Shown: positions 24,301 to 33,068, numbered from the stretch's first letter. The stretch: DNA of 46,026 nucleotides from an uncultured Prevotellaceae bacterium (GCA_900313235.1 OMQN01000011.1:1-46026); one strand, 5' to 3'. The notes: a model not told the origin generated them from the letters alone. Numbers and translations are program-made.

Positions 24301-26750
24301 AAGTCTTGTCGCCCTGAATAGATTGTGGCAAAAAGAGATTCCTGTGCATGCGTGTTGATACCTAACAGATAGCCGAATACGGTGTTTGTTAGCACGTTAG
24401 GTGTGACATTAAGACGATTGCAAGCCTCCCTCAAATGATTGTAGTCAACAGTCAGTTCCAGATGTTCTTGTCCATAAGTGATTTGCGAATCCAGCTTCTC
24501 TGATATGGGAAGAGATGAGACTTTTATATCTCCAAACTGTTCCTCGTACCACTTTTGGGCAGCAATGTATGCATCAGTCTTACGTAATGAGTCCTCTTCC
24601 AAAGCAACTTCATATCCTGAAAAATCTTCTTTTTTGACAGGTAATTGCTCGTAAGCATCTTTTAAGTCTTGAAGAAGAATATTAAAAGACATGCCATCAA
24701 AGATGAGATGATGGAAGTCCATAAACAAATACTGTGCTTCCGGTGTCTTTAGAAGACGGATGCGATAGAGCCTATCATTAAGTAAGTCGAAAGGATAAAT
24801 CAGTTCAGACATCAAGTCGTCAAACTCCTTCTGTGTTAATGTTTCCACACTTTGATGGTAGCTCTCTGTGGCATTTCTCAATTGTCTTGGATTCCCGTGA
24901 CTGTCTATCAATAACTTGGTATTAATATATGGATGGGCTTCTACTACAACTTCACATGCCTTGGAAAGTCGGTAAATGTCAACTGTCGGCTTTAGTTGAA
25001 AAAGCATTCCGTTATTATATGCCACTTCTCCTTGACGTGACATACACTCCGCATAAATACCTAATTGAGTCTGGCTAAGTGGATAGTCTTTCTGTATCTC
25101 GTAACTGAATTGTTCTGTGTGCGTGCATGCTTCAGCAATTTTCCTTGGTGTGCGATTCTCATATATCACACGGGATGAAAGCGTGAGATTTGGACATAGT
25201 GTCTGTATCTCCATTACTCTGATACTATCGCCGCCGAGTTCAAAGAAGTCATCATCGATACCGACGCGGTCAATAGACAACGTCTTTTCAAATGCATTGC
25301 AGAGTTGATGCTCAATAGCATCTGTGGGTTCTGCGTATGGTGGTCGGATGATACCCTCTGTTTTAATGGTAGGAGCAAGCAGTGCCTGGCGGTCTGTCTT
25401 TCCGCTGGGAAGAATGGGGAAACGCTCCATCCTCACGAAATAAGCAGGAACCATATATGTAGGCAGTTTGGCGAGCAAATACTCACGGATGGCTTCTTCC
25501 GATATGTTGCTGTTGGCTATATAGTAGGCACATAAGAATTGCCTGCCTTTAGTGGTAAACCCCTTCACAACGGCATTCTTTACCCCATCAACCTCCTTGA
25601 TGGCAGTTTCCACCTCACCAGGTTCTACACGTTGGCCGTTAATCTTGACCATCCAATCCTGGCGATTGACAAACATGAGATTGCCATCTGGTAATTGGTA
25701 AACAATATCGCCCGTGTGGAGCCATCCGCCCCGATAGAGGTCTTCTGTTAGTTCTGGTTCCTTGTAATAGCCAGAGGCAAATGGGCCACAAACGCATAAT
25801 TCGCCTTCTTCACCTGGTGCGACAGGCTTCCCCTCCGTATCCAATATGCAGTATTCTACATCAGCATCTGGCTTACCGATGGGTGTGTTATCGTATTTCT
25901 TATCCACATAATAGGAGAAGATAGCACCTCCTGTCTCTGTCTGTCCGTAGTAGTTATATATCTTGTAATCTGAAGAGCTTATCCCTGATAGTCGTTCTGC
26001 AGCAGCAATGACAACTTTCAAATAGGGTGACTTGTTGCTGAAGTGAGCGAGTATGGAGGGAGGCATAAACACATACTCTATCTGGTGTTTTGCCAGATAG
26101 TCTTCCAACAGTCGAATATCCTTAATGATTTCTGTTGGAATGATGTTGGCTATACCGCCTTTGGCAATGATGGTAAATAGTTGTTTGCTGACAACGAAAT
26201 ACATGGGAGCAGTAATACCCATCACCGTAATGTTCTCGTCATCAATGATGGATTCATCTGTTGGTGAAATCCTATAAGATGCGAAAGTACCCATCACCGC
26301 TTTAGGGACTCCAGTACTTCCTGAGGTATAGAACAGCACATTCGTATCATTCTCCTGAGGAAGTACATAGCTCTCTGTAGGTTCGGTGTTCTTCATTGCC
26401 AGAATTATCTCGTCATCAATCAATAAAGGAGATTGGCAATGATGTATGATATAATCGATACGTTCTTGGGGGAATTTTTCACCCATAGGGACGATGGCAT
26501 GGCCTGCTAACCAAATACCTATTTCAGCTGCCACATATTCCATTGAACTCGGCAGACAAATACCGATAAAAGAGTGGGGTGGGTAATTCTTTTGTTGCAA
26601 ATAACCTGCCACTCTACAGGCCATGGTAAGGAGTTGTCTGTATGTGGTCTGTCGTTGGCCATTCTGGTCAACGACAGCTATCTTGTCTTCATTTGTCTTG
26701 AATGAATCTAAAAGCCTGAGAATAAATTTTGCGTCAGTTGTCTGTGGCAT
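21378..26750 (-). CDS. Dimodular non-ribosomal peptide synthetase (A-T-C-A-T-TE)
   Basis: 1790 aa. Domains by motif: A1 about 1-460 (YTSGSTGVPK 141-150, YGQTETGG, LHTGD, LPSGKTDR); T1 with LGGDSI, Ser509 as phosphopantetheine site; C about 552-960 with intact HHLIFDG (680-686); A2 about 985-1470 (YTSGTTGRPKG 1139-1149, NGYGPTE, YRTGDL, NGKIDR); T2 with LGLSSL, Ser1519; TE about 1568-1790. By-eye alignment to GrsA gives pocket residues D-A-D-T-M-G-G-V-C for A2, a normal amino-acid type. In A1 the position of Asp235 is Phe, so A1 may load an acid without an alpha-amino group. The TE has Cys1642 in GHCLGG instead of Ser, Asn1669 where Asp is usual, and His1774 in SDHFTML. No MbtH-like protein or phosphopantetheinyl transferase gene is in the window. 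The gene begins 2 nt after the histidine kinase gene. Confidence 0.93.
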   Translation of the reverse strand: MPQTTDAKFILRLLDSFKTNEDKIAVVDQNGQRQTTYRQLLTMACRVAGYLQQKNYPPHSFIGICLPSSMEYVAAEIGIWLAGHAIVPMGEKFPQERIDYIIHHCQSPLLIDDEIILAMKNTEPTESYVLPQENDTNVLFYTSGSTGVPKAVMGTFASYRISPTDESIIDDENITVMGITAPMYFVVSKQLFTIIAKGGIANIIPTEIIKDIRLLEDYLAKHQIEYVFMPPSILAHFSNKSPYLKVVIAAAERLSGISSSDYKIYNYYGQTETGGAIFSYYVDKKYDNTPIGKPDADVEYCILDTEGKPVAPGEEGELCVCGPFASGYYKEPELTEDLYRGGWLHTGDIVYQLPDGNLMFVNRQDWMVKINGQRVEPGEVETAIKEVDGVKNAVVKGFTTKGRQFLCAYYIANSNISEEAIREYLLAKLPTYMVPAYFVRMERFPILPSGKTDRQALLAPTIKTEGIIRPPYAEPTDAIEHQLCNAFEKTLSIDRVGIDDDFFELGGDSIRVMEIQTLCPNLTLSSRVIYENRTPRKIAEACTHTEQFSYEIQKDYPLSQTQLGIYAECMSRQGEVAYNNGMLFQLKPTVDIYRLSKACEVVVEAHPYINTKLLIDSHGNPRQLRNATESYHQSVETLTQKEFDDLMSELIYPFDLLNDRLYRIRLLKTPEAQYLFMDFHHLIFDGMSFNILLQDLKDAYEQLPVKKEDFSGYEVALEEDSLRKTDAYIAAQKWYEEQFGDIKVSSLPISEKLDSQITYGQEHLELTVDYNHLREACNRLNVTPNVLTNTVFGYLLGINTHAQESLFATIYSGRQDLKTQRTMTMLVKTLPFYIKWNQETTVKDLLQASKQQLMGSMSNSLFSFAEIKAMNNAINSHILFAYQDDLKPSDSALFTHQPLMENATGENLAFEIIRNNNKLVLHTEYHSNEYTQSYIQRLMHCYDTILKGFLNSESENKRLCELPILTDEEQQTILSLGTGEHLDYDQTETIVDLFHRQVQLTPKNIAVVDEVSEITYAELDRKSDLLATTLRKKGVNTDTFVAIMLPRRKEFLIAIFAVFKAGGAYIPLDSDYPKERLSMMLKDSDAHILITTATLLKNRQTEQYFPREKHLLMDDFYFNEQLDYPVNFAQPSGLAYMIYTSGTTGRPKGVMIDHKNLRAFLEYRTNLLHLTQEERCAQHASFSFDASLDDLLSPLVKGAQVHILSSELRHDIEGMKDYFIRNKITGLTLSTQLGIEILSNSSLTLRYLMLGGSKMHNIPTRTTKVINGYGPTEFTVCSSYYILNQDEKSNNIPIGRPVPNSISVVVDHEGRLVPQGTVGELCLIGRQMARGYWKQKELTKERFVNCSFLSDQKMYRTGDLVRWNEDGLLEYIGRIDNQVKLHGYRIELEEIENKISHCPGVISTAVVVHKQGNVEFLVAFYTSENNKELPDIQKALAEELPSYMVPSQLFKIDQMPKTPNGKIDRHRLNESVSKLLNTTDTLVEPSNQKEQILLDLVKTLLGIDNIGVTNDLTLLGLSSLDAIKLSSLAEKKGLRLMVNDILNYKTIRNISGQELSFGRWLNKYDPDKPIVIAIHGFSPYQVHNYFEALREKYSVFLFASIDDYYDQEYRNLTKSDIIAKYVQMLHDMLPSNAVPYAFTGHCLGGELAYRCAAQWQAETGQSPKVFVLNTPLRTDEEVRQMMPSQSIIEQMPPERQQKLFEWEKQHERVISFLDGQPMPSFKGDVVFFRAMHPFLAVNKLTLDIEAFNRQVEIYLQRWKDLQPQMKIIPIPSDHFTMLESEYTNLYMKEL

Positions 26751-26752
26751 TC

Positions 26753-27574
26753 TTATTTCTTAATAGGTATACATAGAACAAAGGTTGTTCCTTCTCCTTC
26801 CGTCGAATCGAAAGAGATGGTACCGTGATGTCTGTTCTCGACGATATCCCGAGTGATGGACATACCCAAGCCTGTACCTTGTCCTACAGGTTTTGTGGTG
26901 AAGAAGTTCTCAAAAAGACGCCGTTTGGTTTCTTCATTCATGCCTTCGCCATTGTCCTTCAGTGTGATAACGATGTTGTTGTCAGCCTGCTTGACAGAGA
27001 TGGCAACCTCGGGTTGGTAGTCGTCGCCTGCCGTTTGTGACTTGTTCCAGACGGCATAGCTGGCATTGTTCATGAGGTTCAGAATGGCTCGGCTCATGTC
27101 TTGTGGAATAACCATTATCCTCGGCAGTTCCTCTTGGTAGTCCTCATGAATGGTGAGGTTGAACCCTTTGTGGTTAGCGCGCATGGCGTGATACGACAAC
27201 CATACATATTCCTTCACCAATTTGCAGATGTCAGTGGGCAGCATTTCGCCCTCTTTGCCTCGCGATACTAATAGGATGCCTTGTATGATGCTGATGGCAC
27301 GTTCGCCGTGCTCTACGATTTTTCCCATGTTCTCCTTTAGGTCGGCAATGATGTCTTCCACCTCTTCACGATCGTCGTCAGAGAGTTTCTCTTCATTGTC
27401 TTCCATGATGTCGTTCAGGTCGCTAAGCAACTTGGTAGACATCTTGCTGAAGTTGATGACAAAATTCAGCGGGTTTTGTATCTCATGGGCAATACCTGCA
27501 CTCAGCATGCCTAAAGATGCCAGTTTTTCCTGTTGTTTCAACCGCTGCTGTAAGATTTCTATCTCCTGTTCCAT
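26753..27574 (-). CDS. Soluble histidine kinase
   Basis: 273 aa with no membrane span and no sensor domain. After a short coiled coil comes the dimerisation/phosphoacceptor helix LGMLSAGIAHEIQNPLNFV with His30. The catalytic domain has all boxes: N (NLMNNASYAV), G1 (DNGEGM), F (FFTTKP) and G2 (GTGLGMSI). Its layout matches the C-terminal part of the upstream sensor protein, but with the His intact. The gap of 3 nt to the sensor gene and 2 nt to the NRPS gene argues that the three are made together. I infer that it provides the phosphoryl chemistry that the sensor partner lacks, and that it may phosphorylate the receiver-PP2C protein of the same operon. Confidence 0.9.
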   Translation of the reverse strand: MEQEIEILQQRLKQQEKLASLGMLSAGIAHEIQNPLNFVINFSKMSTKLLSDLNDIMEDNEEKLSDDDREEVEDIIADLKENMGKIVEHGERAISIIQGILLVSRGKEGEMLPTDICKLVKEYVWLSYHAMRANHKGFNLTIHEDYQEELPRIMVIPQDMSRAILNLMNNASYAVWNKSQTAGDDYQPEVAISVKQADNNIVITLKDNGEGMNEETKRRLFENFFTTKPVGQGTGLGMSITRDIVENRHHGTISFDSTEGEGTTFVLCIPIKK

Positions 27575-27577
27575 AAC

Positions 27578-30340
27578 CTATGCTATTGGTAATGTGATGA
27601 TAAATTCTGTATATTCGTCCTTCACTGATTCCACCGTGATGTCGCCATCGTGGTTCTGTATAATTTCACGACTGAGGTAGAGGCCCACGCCAGAAGCTTC
27701 ACCCGTTGGTTTGGTGGTGAAGAAGGGGTCGAAGATTTTGTCGATGATGGTCGGCTCTATGCCGATACCATTGTCGCGAATGGCAATGGTAATGGCGTTG
27801 GGGTGCTGCTCCACCTTGAGTGAGACGACGGGTTCGTAGGTAACGCGTGCTGCCTTCTTGACGATGGCATATACCGCATTGCCCAGCATGCTCATGAAGG
27901 TCTTGCTCAGCATCTCGGGGTTGGCATTGATTGTCAACTCCTGACTGGGTATAGTGAAGTCTATCTTGATATGGTGGGTAGCAATCTCTTGGGCATAGTA
28001 CTTCTCCAGCATCTCCTTGTCCTGCTGCAGCAGCGAGGTCAGATTCATGCTGACACGTCCGCCAGAGCGGTCTTTCAGCATCTCCTCCATGGCTTTCAGC
28101 GTGCGTGTCGTGTTGGCACCGTGCTCACCAACTTTCTCCAGGTTGCCTTTCAGCATGTCCAGCACGTCCATGGTGTCCTCGTAGTTGTCCTGATCCATGT
28201 GCTCCTTCTCGTCTTCGATGTTGGCAGTGGCGTCTTTAACAAGTCCTTGTGACAGCTTGGCAAAGTTGTTGATATAGTTCAGTGGATTCAGAATGCGGTC
28301 TATCAAACCCTGCGTCAACTTACCCACCGTAGCCATTTTCTCCAGTCTTACAACCTGTTGGGTGCGTTCTTGTACCAATGTCTCCAGTTGTTGCTTGTCG
28401 CGCTCCAGACGATAGAGGCGCCAACGCATCAATGCATAGATGAGGACGCCCAGCAGTACGAGGTAGAGCAAAATCATGTACCATCGCATATAGATGGGTG
28501 GTGTGATGGAGAATGCGATGCTTACGGGTTCTGTGATACGGCCAAAGGCGTCGCGAGCCTGAACTTCGAAGATGTGACTGCCTGCCGATAGGTTGGGGTA
28601 TTCCTCGTGGGTGTCGTTGTCCCATGTGCTCCAACTACCATTGTCTAGACGTGTGCGATACTGAGTCTTCAGCAGCAACGAGTGGATGTTGGTAGAGAAA
28701 GTGAAGGTGATGTGTCTGTCCTGACTCGACAAGGTGGGCAGCTCAGCAGGCATTTTGCCATAGCCACCCCACAGTATGCTGTCACCACCGTGCAGATAGA
28801 TGGAGCGTATGGAAAGGGTCGGCTTGACAGCCTTCACAGGGTCCTTGTGTATCAGACTAACCACGTTTACACCCTTGTCGCCACCCATCCACAGCAGGTC
28901 ATTATCGTGTATCATTGCCCGAACGGAGAAGTTCATCAACGGATATGTCACGTCAGACAGTAGCTTCTGCTTGCTGCCGTCCTTCATGGCGTAAAGGTTC
29001 CTTCCTTTGTTGTCCGTCAGCCAGAGGTTGTCGCTATCGTCAGCATAGCTGAATGCAGGGTAGGGGAATGGCTCTGTTGCCGTTGACTTGACTACCGATA
29101 CCTCACCTTTATATAATACCTGTGTGGCTATCTCGTCTTTGAGATCCTTCATTTGCTTAAACAGGCGCCCGTCCGTACTCTGCCAGATGTGTCCATAGAG
29201 GTTCTGCACCCAGATGGTGTGTTTGTTGTCACAATACATCTTGACGACTTTCTCGATGTCGCTAATCTTTTTGTGCTGTCGGGTGCCGTTGTCATAGAAG
29301 CAGATGCCATCCGCCTCGCCACTATAGAATCCGTTTCCGTTCACCAGCAGCGCCAATGTGTTGTTGGTGGTCAACTGAATTGCCTGATGGCTTGCGTTGA
29401 TGCGGTATATACCGTCAGCGGTAGCTGCCAACAGGTCGTCACCCTGTTTGTCCAACTGCCAGCAAGCATAGGAAATGCCAGGCACCTGCTCGAAGGACTT
29501 TCCCTTCATTCGGAACAGTCCATACTGTGTGCCGGCATACAGCTCTCCTTGGTGTTTCAACAGCGACAGCACCTCGCCACGCAGTCCTTCATGCACGGTC
29601 AGGTGGGTATATACCGAGGGGAAGCCGATGCAGAAGATACCATTGTCCGTAGCGCCCCAGATGAGGCCATGCCCGTCGTAGGTGATGAACTTTACGTTGT
29701 TGGAACACAGGCCGTTGCTCTCCGTGATGCGGAAGATTTCCTTACCGTCTTTATACTGGAAGACGACACCTTCACCGTCCGTCGCCAATGCTTTGAGATT
29801 GTAGTCGCCCAACTGCTGGACTTGGTTGACATGAGCCTTTCCGATAAACGTCGATGGACCTGATGATGGTACCTGCGCTCCTTGTGCCCAGATGACGTTA
29901 TTTTTATAGATGGTGTATATCTCCTTGTCGCTGACCAGGAAGTACACCTTTCCGTCACGTTCCCATATCCACTGCACCTCACCATGAAAGGCATCTTTCT
30001 TGTTGATGCTGCGCAACTCCGGACAGCCGTTGGCTTTGAATCCTACATAACCGATGTAGTTGTAGCCGCCCGTCCAGATGGTGCCTTTCGAGTCGCGGAA
30101 GAGAGCCGTTACGCGGGTCACGCCAGGCGTATGCAGCATGTGCCACTCTGCGTGGTCGTAGTACAGCAGACCTTCGAAGTTGGCCACGTAGACTGTTCCG
30201 TCGTCGCCCGTCATGATATCGAAGTTCTGATTGTGGCCACCATATTCTGTGGCAGGGTAGTTACGGATAAAAGGTATACCCTGGCTCCAGCCGGCAGTGG
30301 CCATGAGTGACAATAGGATGCTCAACAGCAGTGTTCTCAT
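27578..30340 (-). CDS. Periplasmic beta-propeller sensor with degenerate histidine-kinase domain
   Basis: 920 aa from the ATG at 30338-30340 (signal peptide MRTLLLSILLSLMATAGWSQ); that ATG overlaps the stop of the preceding gene (ATGA), which fixes the start. Order: Reg_prop-type beta-propeller repeats (about 25-515; DGTVYVANFEGLLYYD, DSKGTIWTGGYNYIG), Y_Y_Y domain (about 530-605; WSTWDNDTHEEYPNLSAGSH), one membrane span (about 610-632), a short coiled coil, and a HisKA-like plus HATPase domain. The phosphoacceptor region reads GLIDRILNPLN: Asp681 replaces the His and Arg the Glu of the usual AHEIxNPLN. The ATPase boxes (GNAVYAI, DNGIGI, FFTTKP, SGVGLYLS) are intact. Unlike hybrid two-component systems of Bacteroides it has no receiver or AraC output. 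Confidence 0.9.
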   Translation of the reverse strand: MRTLLLSILLSLMATAGWSQGIPFIRNYPATEYGGHNQNFDIMTGDDGTVYVANFEGLLYYDHAEWHMLHTPGVTRVTALFRDSKGTIWTGGYNYIGYVGFKANGCPELRSINKKDAFHGEVQWIWERDGKVYFLVSDKEIYTIYKNNVIWAQGAQVPSSGPSTFIGKAHVNQVQQLGDYNLKALATDGEGVVFQYKDGKEIFRITESNGLCSNNVKFITYDGHGLIWGATDNGIFCIGFPSVYTHLTVHEGLRGEVLSLLKHQGELYAGTQYGLFRMKGKSFEQVPGISYACWQLDKQGDDLLAATADGIYRINASHQAIQLTTNNTLALLVNGNGFYSGEADGICFYDNGTRQHKKISDIEKVVKMYCDNKHTIWVQNLYGHIWQSTDGRLFKQMKDLKDEIATQVLYKGEVSVVKSTATEPFPYPAFSYADDSDNLWLTDNKGRNLYAMKDGSKQKLLSDVTYPLMNFSVRAMIHDNDLLWMGGDKGVNVVSLIHKDPVKAVKPTLSIRSIYLHGGDSILWGGYGKMPAELPTLSSQDRHITFTFSTNIHSLLLKTQYRTRLDNGSWSTWDNDTHEEYPNLSAGSHIFEVQARDAFGRITEPVSIAFSITPPIYMRWYMILLYLVLLGVLIYALMRWRLYRLERDKQQLETLVQERTQQVVRLEKMATVGKLTQGLIDRILNPLNYINNFAKLSQGLVKDATANIEDEKEHMDQDNYEDTMDVLDMLKGNLEKVGEHGANTTRTLKAMEEMLKDRSGGRVSMNLTSLLQQDKEMLEKYYAQEIATHHIKIDFTIPSQELTINANPEMLSKTFMSMLGNAVYAIVKKAARVTYEPVVSLKVEQHPNAITIAIRDNGIGIEPTIIDKIFDPFFTTKPTGEASGVGLYLSREIIQNHDGDITVESVKDEYTEFIITLPIA

Positions 30341-31902
30341 AGGCGGGCCTCCTTTCCTATGAATGGTTCGTACGGAATGTTTCGTCCTATGTAGTAATAC
30401 CATTCTTCTCTTGTCAGATTTCTCTTAATCTTCTTTTTCAGCATTTGGCGCATCATCGGCACAGAGATGAGCGACTCGGTGAGTGTACCGTTCTGGTCAC
30501 CGCACCAGAGGTACTCTTTCTTCTCGTCGAAGGTGAAGTTGAGAATCCAGCTGTTGGTCGTAATAATCGTCATAGGCTCTATCTTGGGCTGGTCAGCCAG
30601 CCACAGGTTGACTCTGCCGTCGTAGCTAGCTGAGTAGATGCGCCAGTTGATAATCTTGAGTTTGGTGACGCGCGAGCGGTGGCCCACCATCTTTTGCATC
30701 TGTCCTTGGGGGTTGATGTAGTAGATGGTACCGTCGCTCATACCGTATGTCGTAATGTTACTGATCTTATTGCTGGCATAGGCTGTCACCTGTCCTTTGA
30801 AGGGCAACTTGACAGTCTCTATCTGGTCGAAGCTTTTCACAATGTGCTTGCGCCCCCTGTCGTCGAAGATGCAGGGATAGTCGTCTGCGAAACAGACGGT
30901 CACGCTCTTGAAGGAGAAGGTGCGTGTGCGAGTAATGGCGCGGTTCTCAGTGTCTACCTGTGCGATGCCGTTTTCCCCAAACAGCAGGGCCTGTTTGCCG
31001 ATAACCTCCATCGTCTGCAAGGCACCAATGTTGTTGACCAACAGCTCCGTTGTGTTGTGGTTGTCTATGATGAGGAAGTGTCCTGTGCGACTAATAGCAT
31101 AGACGATGCCTTTCGTACGGTCAACGTACGTATCGCGGAAGTCGTAGGTGCTGTTGTTGACCAGCACTTCGGTAGAAATCTTGTCGTCTGTCTGACGGTG
31201 TTTCATCAGCTCGCCATAGCCGCTACATGTCACGAAATGGTTGGCTTTGTCATTAAAGAAGGCCACGTCGTAGATGCCTCCTTTGTGCGTGGTCCACTGT
31301 TGCTTACTCTGACTGGCAATAACCAGCGACTGATAGACAGATGATGTGTACACGTCGCCATTATATCGTGTGTTGAAGAGTTGCGAGGCGTAGGCCAGCA
31401 GTTGTGACAACTCTTGGTTGCCCGATTCTGACTGTTTGATAGAGACGTCACCCAGTTGGCGAGCTAAGGTGATGTAGCTTAAGGTGTCAGCGACACGCTT
31501 TTGGTATTCTGCTTTAGCACGCTGTTGTTCGGCGATGACACGCTCACTCTGGGCCACCTTTGATGCCTCTACTGCGCGGTGCTCCGCTTCCAAGGCATTC
31601 TGGCGCTCTTCCTCAGCGTTGCGGCGCATCTGTTCGGCGACGGCAGTCTGCTTCTCAGCCTCGATGCGCTGTTCGTCACTGATGCGGCGCTCCTGGTTGG
31701 CTATCTCCTCCATTTGCTCGTTGACACGCTGCATCACAGCAGAGCGCTTCGTCTGTTGGGTGAGAATGGCTATGCGCTCCTCCAATTGCTGCGTCTTCTC
31801 TTGCTCTGCCGCATACCATTGGTAGACAACCGCCACTCCTGCGCCCATGATAAGGGCAACACCGACGGCTATGAGGGTGCTTGTCTTGCCGTAGAATTTC
31901 AT
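30337..31902 (-). CDS. Membrane-anchored coiled-coil WD40-like propeller protein
   Basis: 521 aa. One membrane span near the N-terminus (about residues 8-30) is followed by a long charged coiled coil (about 32-145, very rich in Glu, Gln, Arg and Ala). A beta-propeller-like region with WD40-type repeats follows (about 200-480; HKGGIYDVAFFNDKANHFVT, HRSRVTKLKIINWRIYSASY). The C-terminal tail REEWYYYIGRNIPYEPF is one I associate with Bacteroidetes WD40/STAND proteins; that is from memory. No enzyme motif is seen, so it is probably a scaffold or sensor on the inner side of the membrane. It overlaps both neighbours by ATGA and so belongs to the signalling part of the operon. Confidence 0.8.
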   Translation of the reverse strand: MKFYGKTSTLIAVGVALIMGAGVAVVYQWYAAEQEKTQQLEERIAILTQQTKRSAVMQRVNEQMEEIANQERRISDEQRIEAEKQTAVAEQMRRNAEEERQNALEAEHRAVEASKVAQSERVIAEQQRAKAEYQKRVADTLSYITLARQLGDVSIKQSESGNQELSQLLAYASQLFNTRYNGDVYTSSVYQSLVIASQSKQQWTTHKGGIYDVAFFNDKANHFVTCSGYGELMKHRQTDDKISTEVLVNNSTYDFRDTYVDRTKGIVYAISRTGHFLIIDNHNTTELLVNNIGALQTMEVIGKQALLFGENGIAQVDTENRAITRTRTFSFKSVTVCFADDYPCIFDDRGRKHIVKSFDQIETVKLPFKGQVTAYASNKISNITTYGMSDGTIYYINPQGQMQKMVGHRSRVTKLKIINWRIYSASYDGRVNLWLADQPKIEPMTIITTNSWILNFTFDEKKEYLWCGDQNGTLTESLISVPMMRQMLKKKIKRNLTREEWYYYIGRNIPYEPFIGKEARL

Positions 31903-33068
31903 GCTTTACGTGTGAGCGTCAGCAGCGTGATGTCGTCGCTTTGCGGAGCATTTCCTGCAAAAGCCTTGACGTCGGCCATTTGGTTATCGATGATGGCTTG
32001 ACAGCCCTGTCCTTTCTGTGTAGCCAGAAAAGCCATCATGCGGTCATCGCCATATTCTTCGTTTGCTTCGTTCATGGCTTCGTTAACCCCGTCGGTATAC
32101 ATCACTAACGTGTCACCAACGCCTAACGTAAGCTTTTCGTTGGAGTAGGTGATGCCAGGTACGGCACCCACCATACAACTGGTACTTGTGGGCAACATCT
32201 CGACACGGCCGTCTGCCTTGATGATGACTGGTGAGTTGTGACCGCCATTGCTATACTCCATCTCACCCGTCTTGACGTTGTAGATGGCATAGAATACGGT
32301 GACAAACATACAGTCTACCGACTCTTTGCTGAGCAAATCGTTCGACTTTGTCAGACACTCGCCAGGGGTGAAGCCCTGAAGGCCGATGGTGCGTATCAGT
32401 GTCCTGCTGACAGCCATGAAGATAGCTGCGGGAATACCCTTGCCGCTAACGTCAGCCATCACAATTCCTATGTGGTCTTCGTCGATGCGGAAGAAGTCGT
32501 AGAAGTCGCCGCCCACATCCTTGGCAGGTGTCATCTTCGCTGCCAAGTCCAACTCATGGTCGTTCTCTGGGAAAGGCGGGAAGATGCGGGGAAGGATGGC
32601 CTGCTGAATTTCGGCAGCCACAGCCAGATCTGTCTTCAGTGATTCCAACTGGACGTGTTCCTGTTGCGACATCTTGATATAGTTAATCTGCTCAATGGCT
32701 TTCTCGATGGTGATGCTCAAGTCGTCCAGGTCAATGGGCTTCGTGGCAAAGTCAAAGGCACCATTGTTCATGGCCGACCTGATATTGCCCATATCACCGT
32801 ATGCTGACACCATGATGCACTTCATGGCGGGGTTCTGCATCTCGTTGATCTTGGTCAGCAGTGTCAAACCATCCATTTCCGGCATGTTGATATCAGAGAG
32901 GATGATGTTGATATCTTTCTCTTTCAGCATGAGGGTTAAGGCTTCCAAACCATTGTGGGCAAAGAAAAACTCATACTCCCCTTTGCGGATCTGGCGTCTG
33001 AAATATTGTGTCAAAAGCAATTCGAGGTCCATCTCGTCGTCGACACTTAGAATTTTAACTGGATTCAT
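31899..33068 (-). CDS. Response regulator with PP2C-type phosphatase output
   Basis: 389 aa. Receiver domain (1-120) with acidic pocket VDDE (9-12) and phosphoacceptor Asp59 in ILSDINMPEMDG, then Lys in TKP. A linker helix leads to a SpoIIE/RsbU-like PP2C domain (about 150-389) with metal-binding motifs DVGGDFYDFF, MADVSGKGIPAA and SDDITLLTL. Proteins of this plan dephosphorylate anti-sigma-factor antagonists in other bacteria; no STAS or RsbW-like partner is in this window. It is the first gene of the six-gene operon, directly behind its promoter. Confidence 0.92.
   Translation of the reverse strand: MNPVKILSVDDEMDLELLLTQYFRRQIRKGEYEFFFAHNGLEALTLMLKEKDINIILSDINMPEMDGLTLLTKINEMQNPAMKCIMVSAYGDMGNIRSAMNNGAFDFATKPIDLDDLSITIEKAIEQINYIKMSQQEHVQLESLKTDLAVAAEIQQAILPRIFPPFPENDHELDLAAKMTPAKDVGGDFYDFFRIDEDHIGIVMADVSGKGIPAAIFMAVSRTLIRTIGLQGFTPGECLTKSNDLLSKESVDCMFVTVFYAIYNVKTGEMEYSNGGHNSPVIIKADGRVEMLPTSTSCMVGAVPGITYSNEKLTLGVGDTLVMYTDGVNEAMNEANEEYGDDRMMAFLATQKGQGCQAIIDNQMADVKAFAGNAPQSDDITLLTLTRKA

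Noticed and set aside
18988-26750. Calling the NRPS-receptor pair a catecholate siderophore system
   Set aside because: No 2,3-dihydroxybenzoate synthesis genes, no siderophore esterase or iron ABC transporter and no Fur-like box were seen; the receptor alone does not prove iron uptake.
29153-31344. Long plus-strand frames (236 and 221 codons) opposite the sensor and WD40 genes
   Set aside because: Cys/Val/His-rich translations without motifs, opposite well supported genes; typical antisense shadows in GC-balanced coding DNA.
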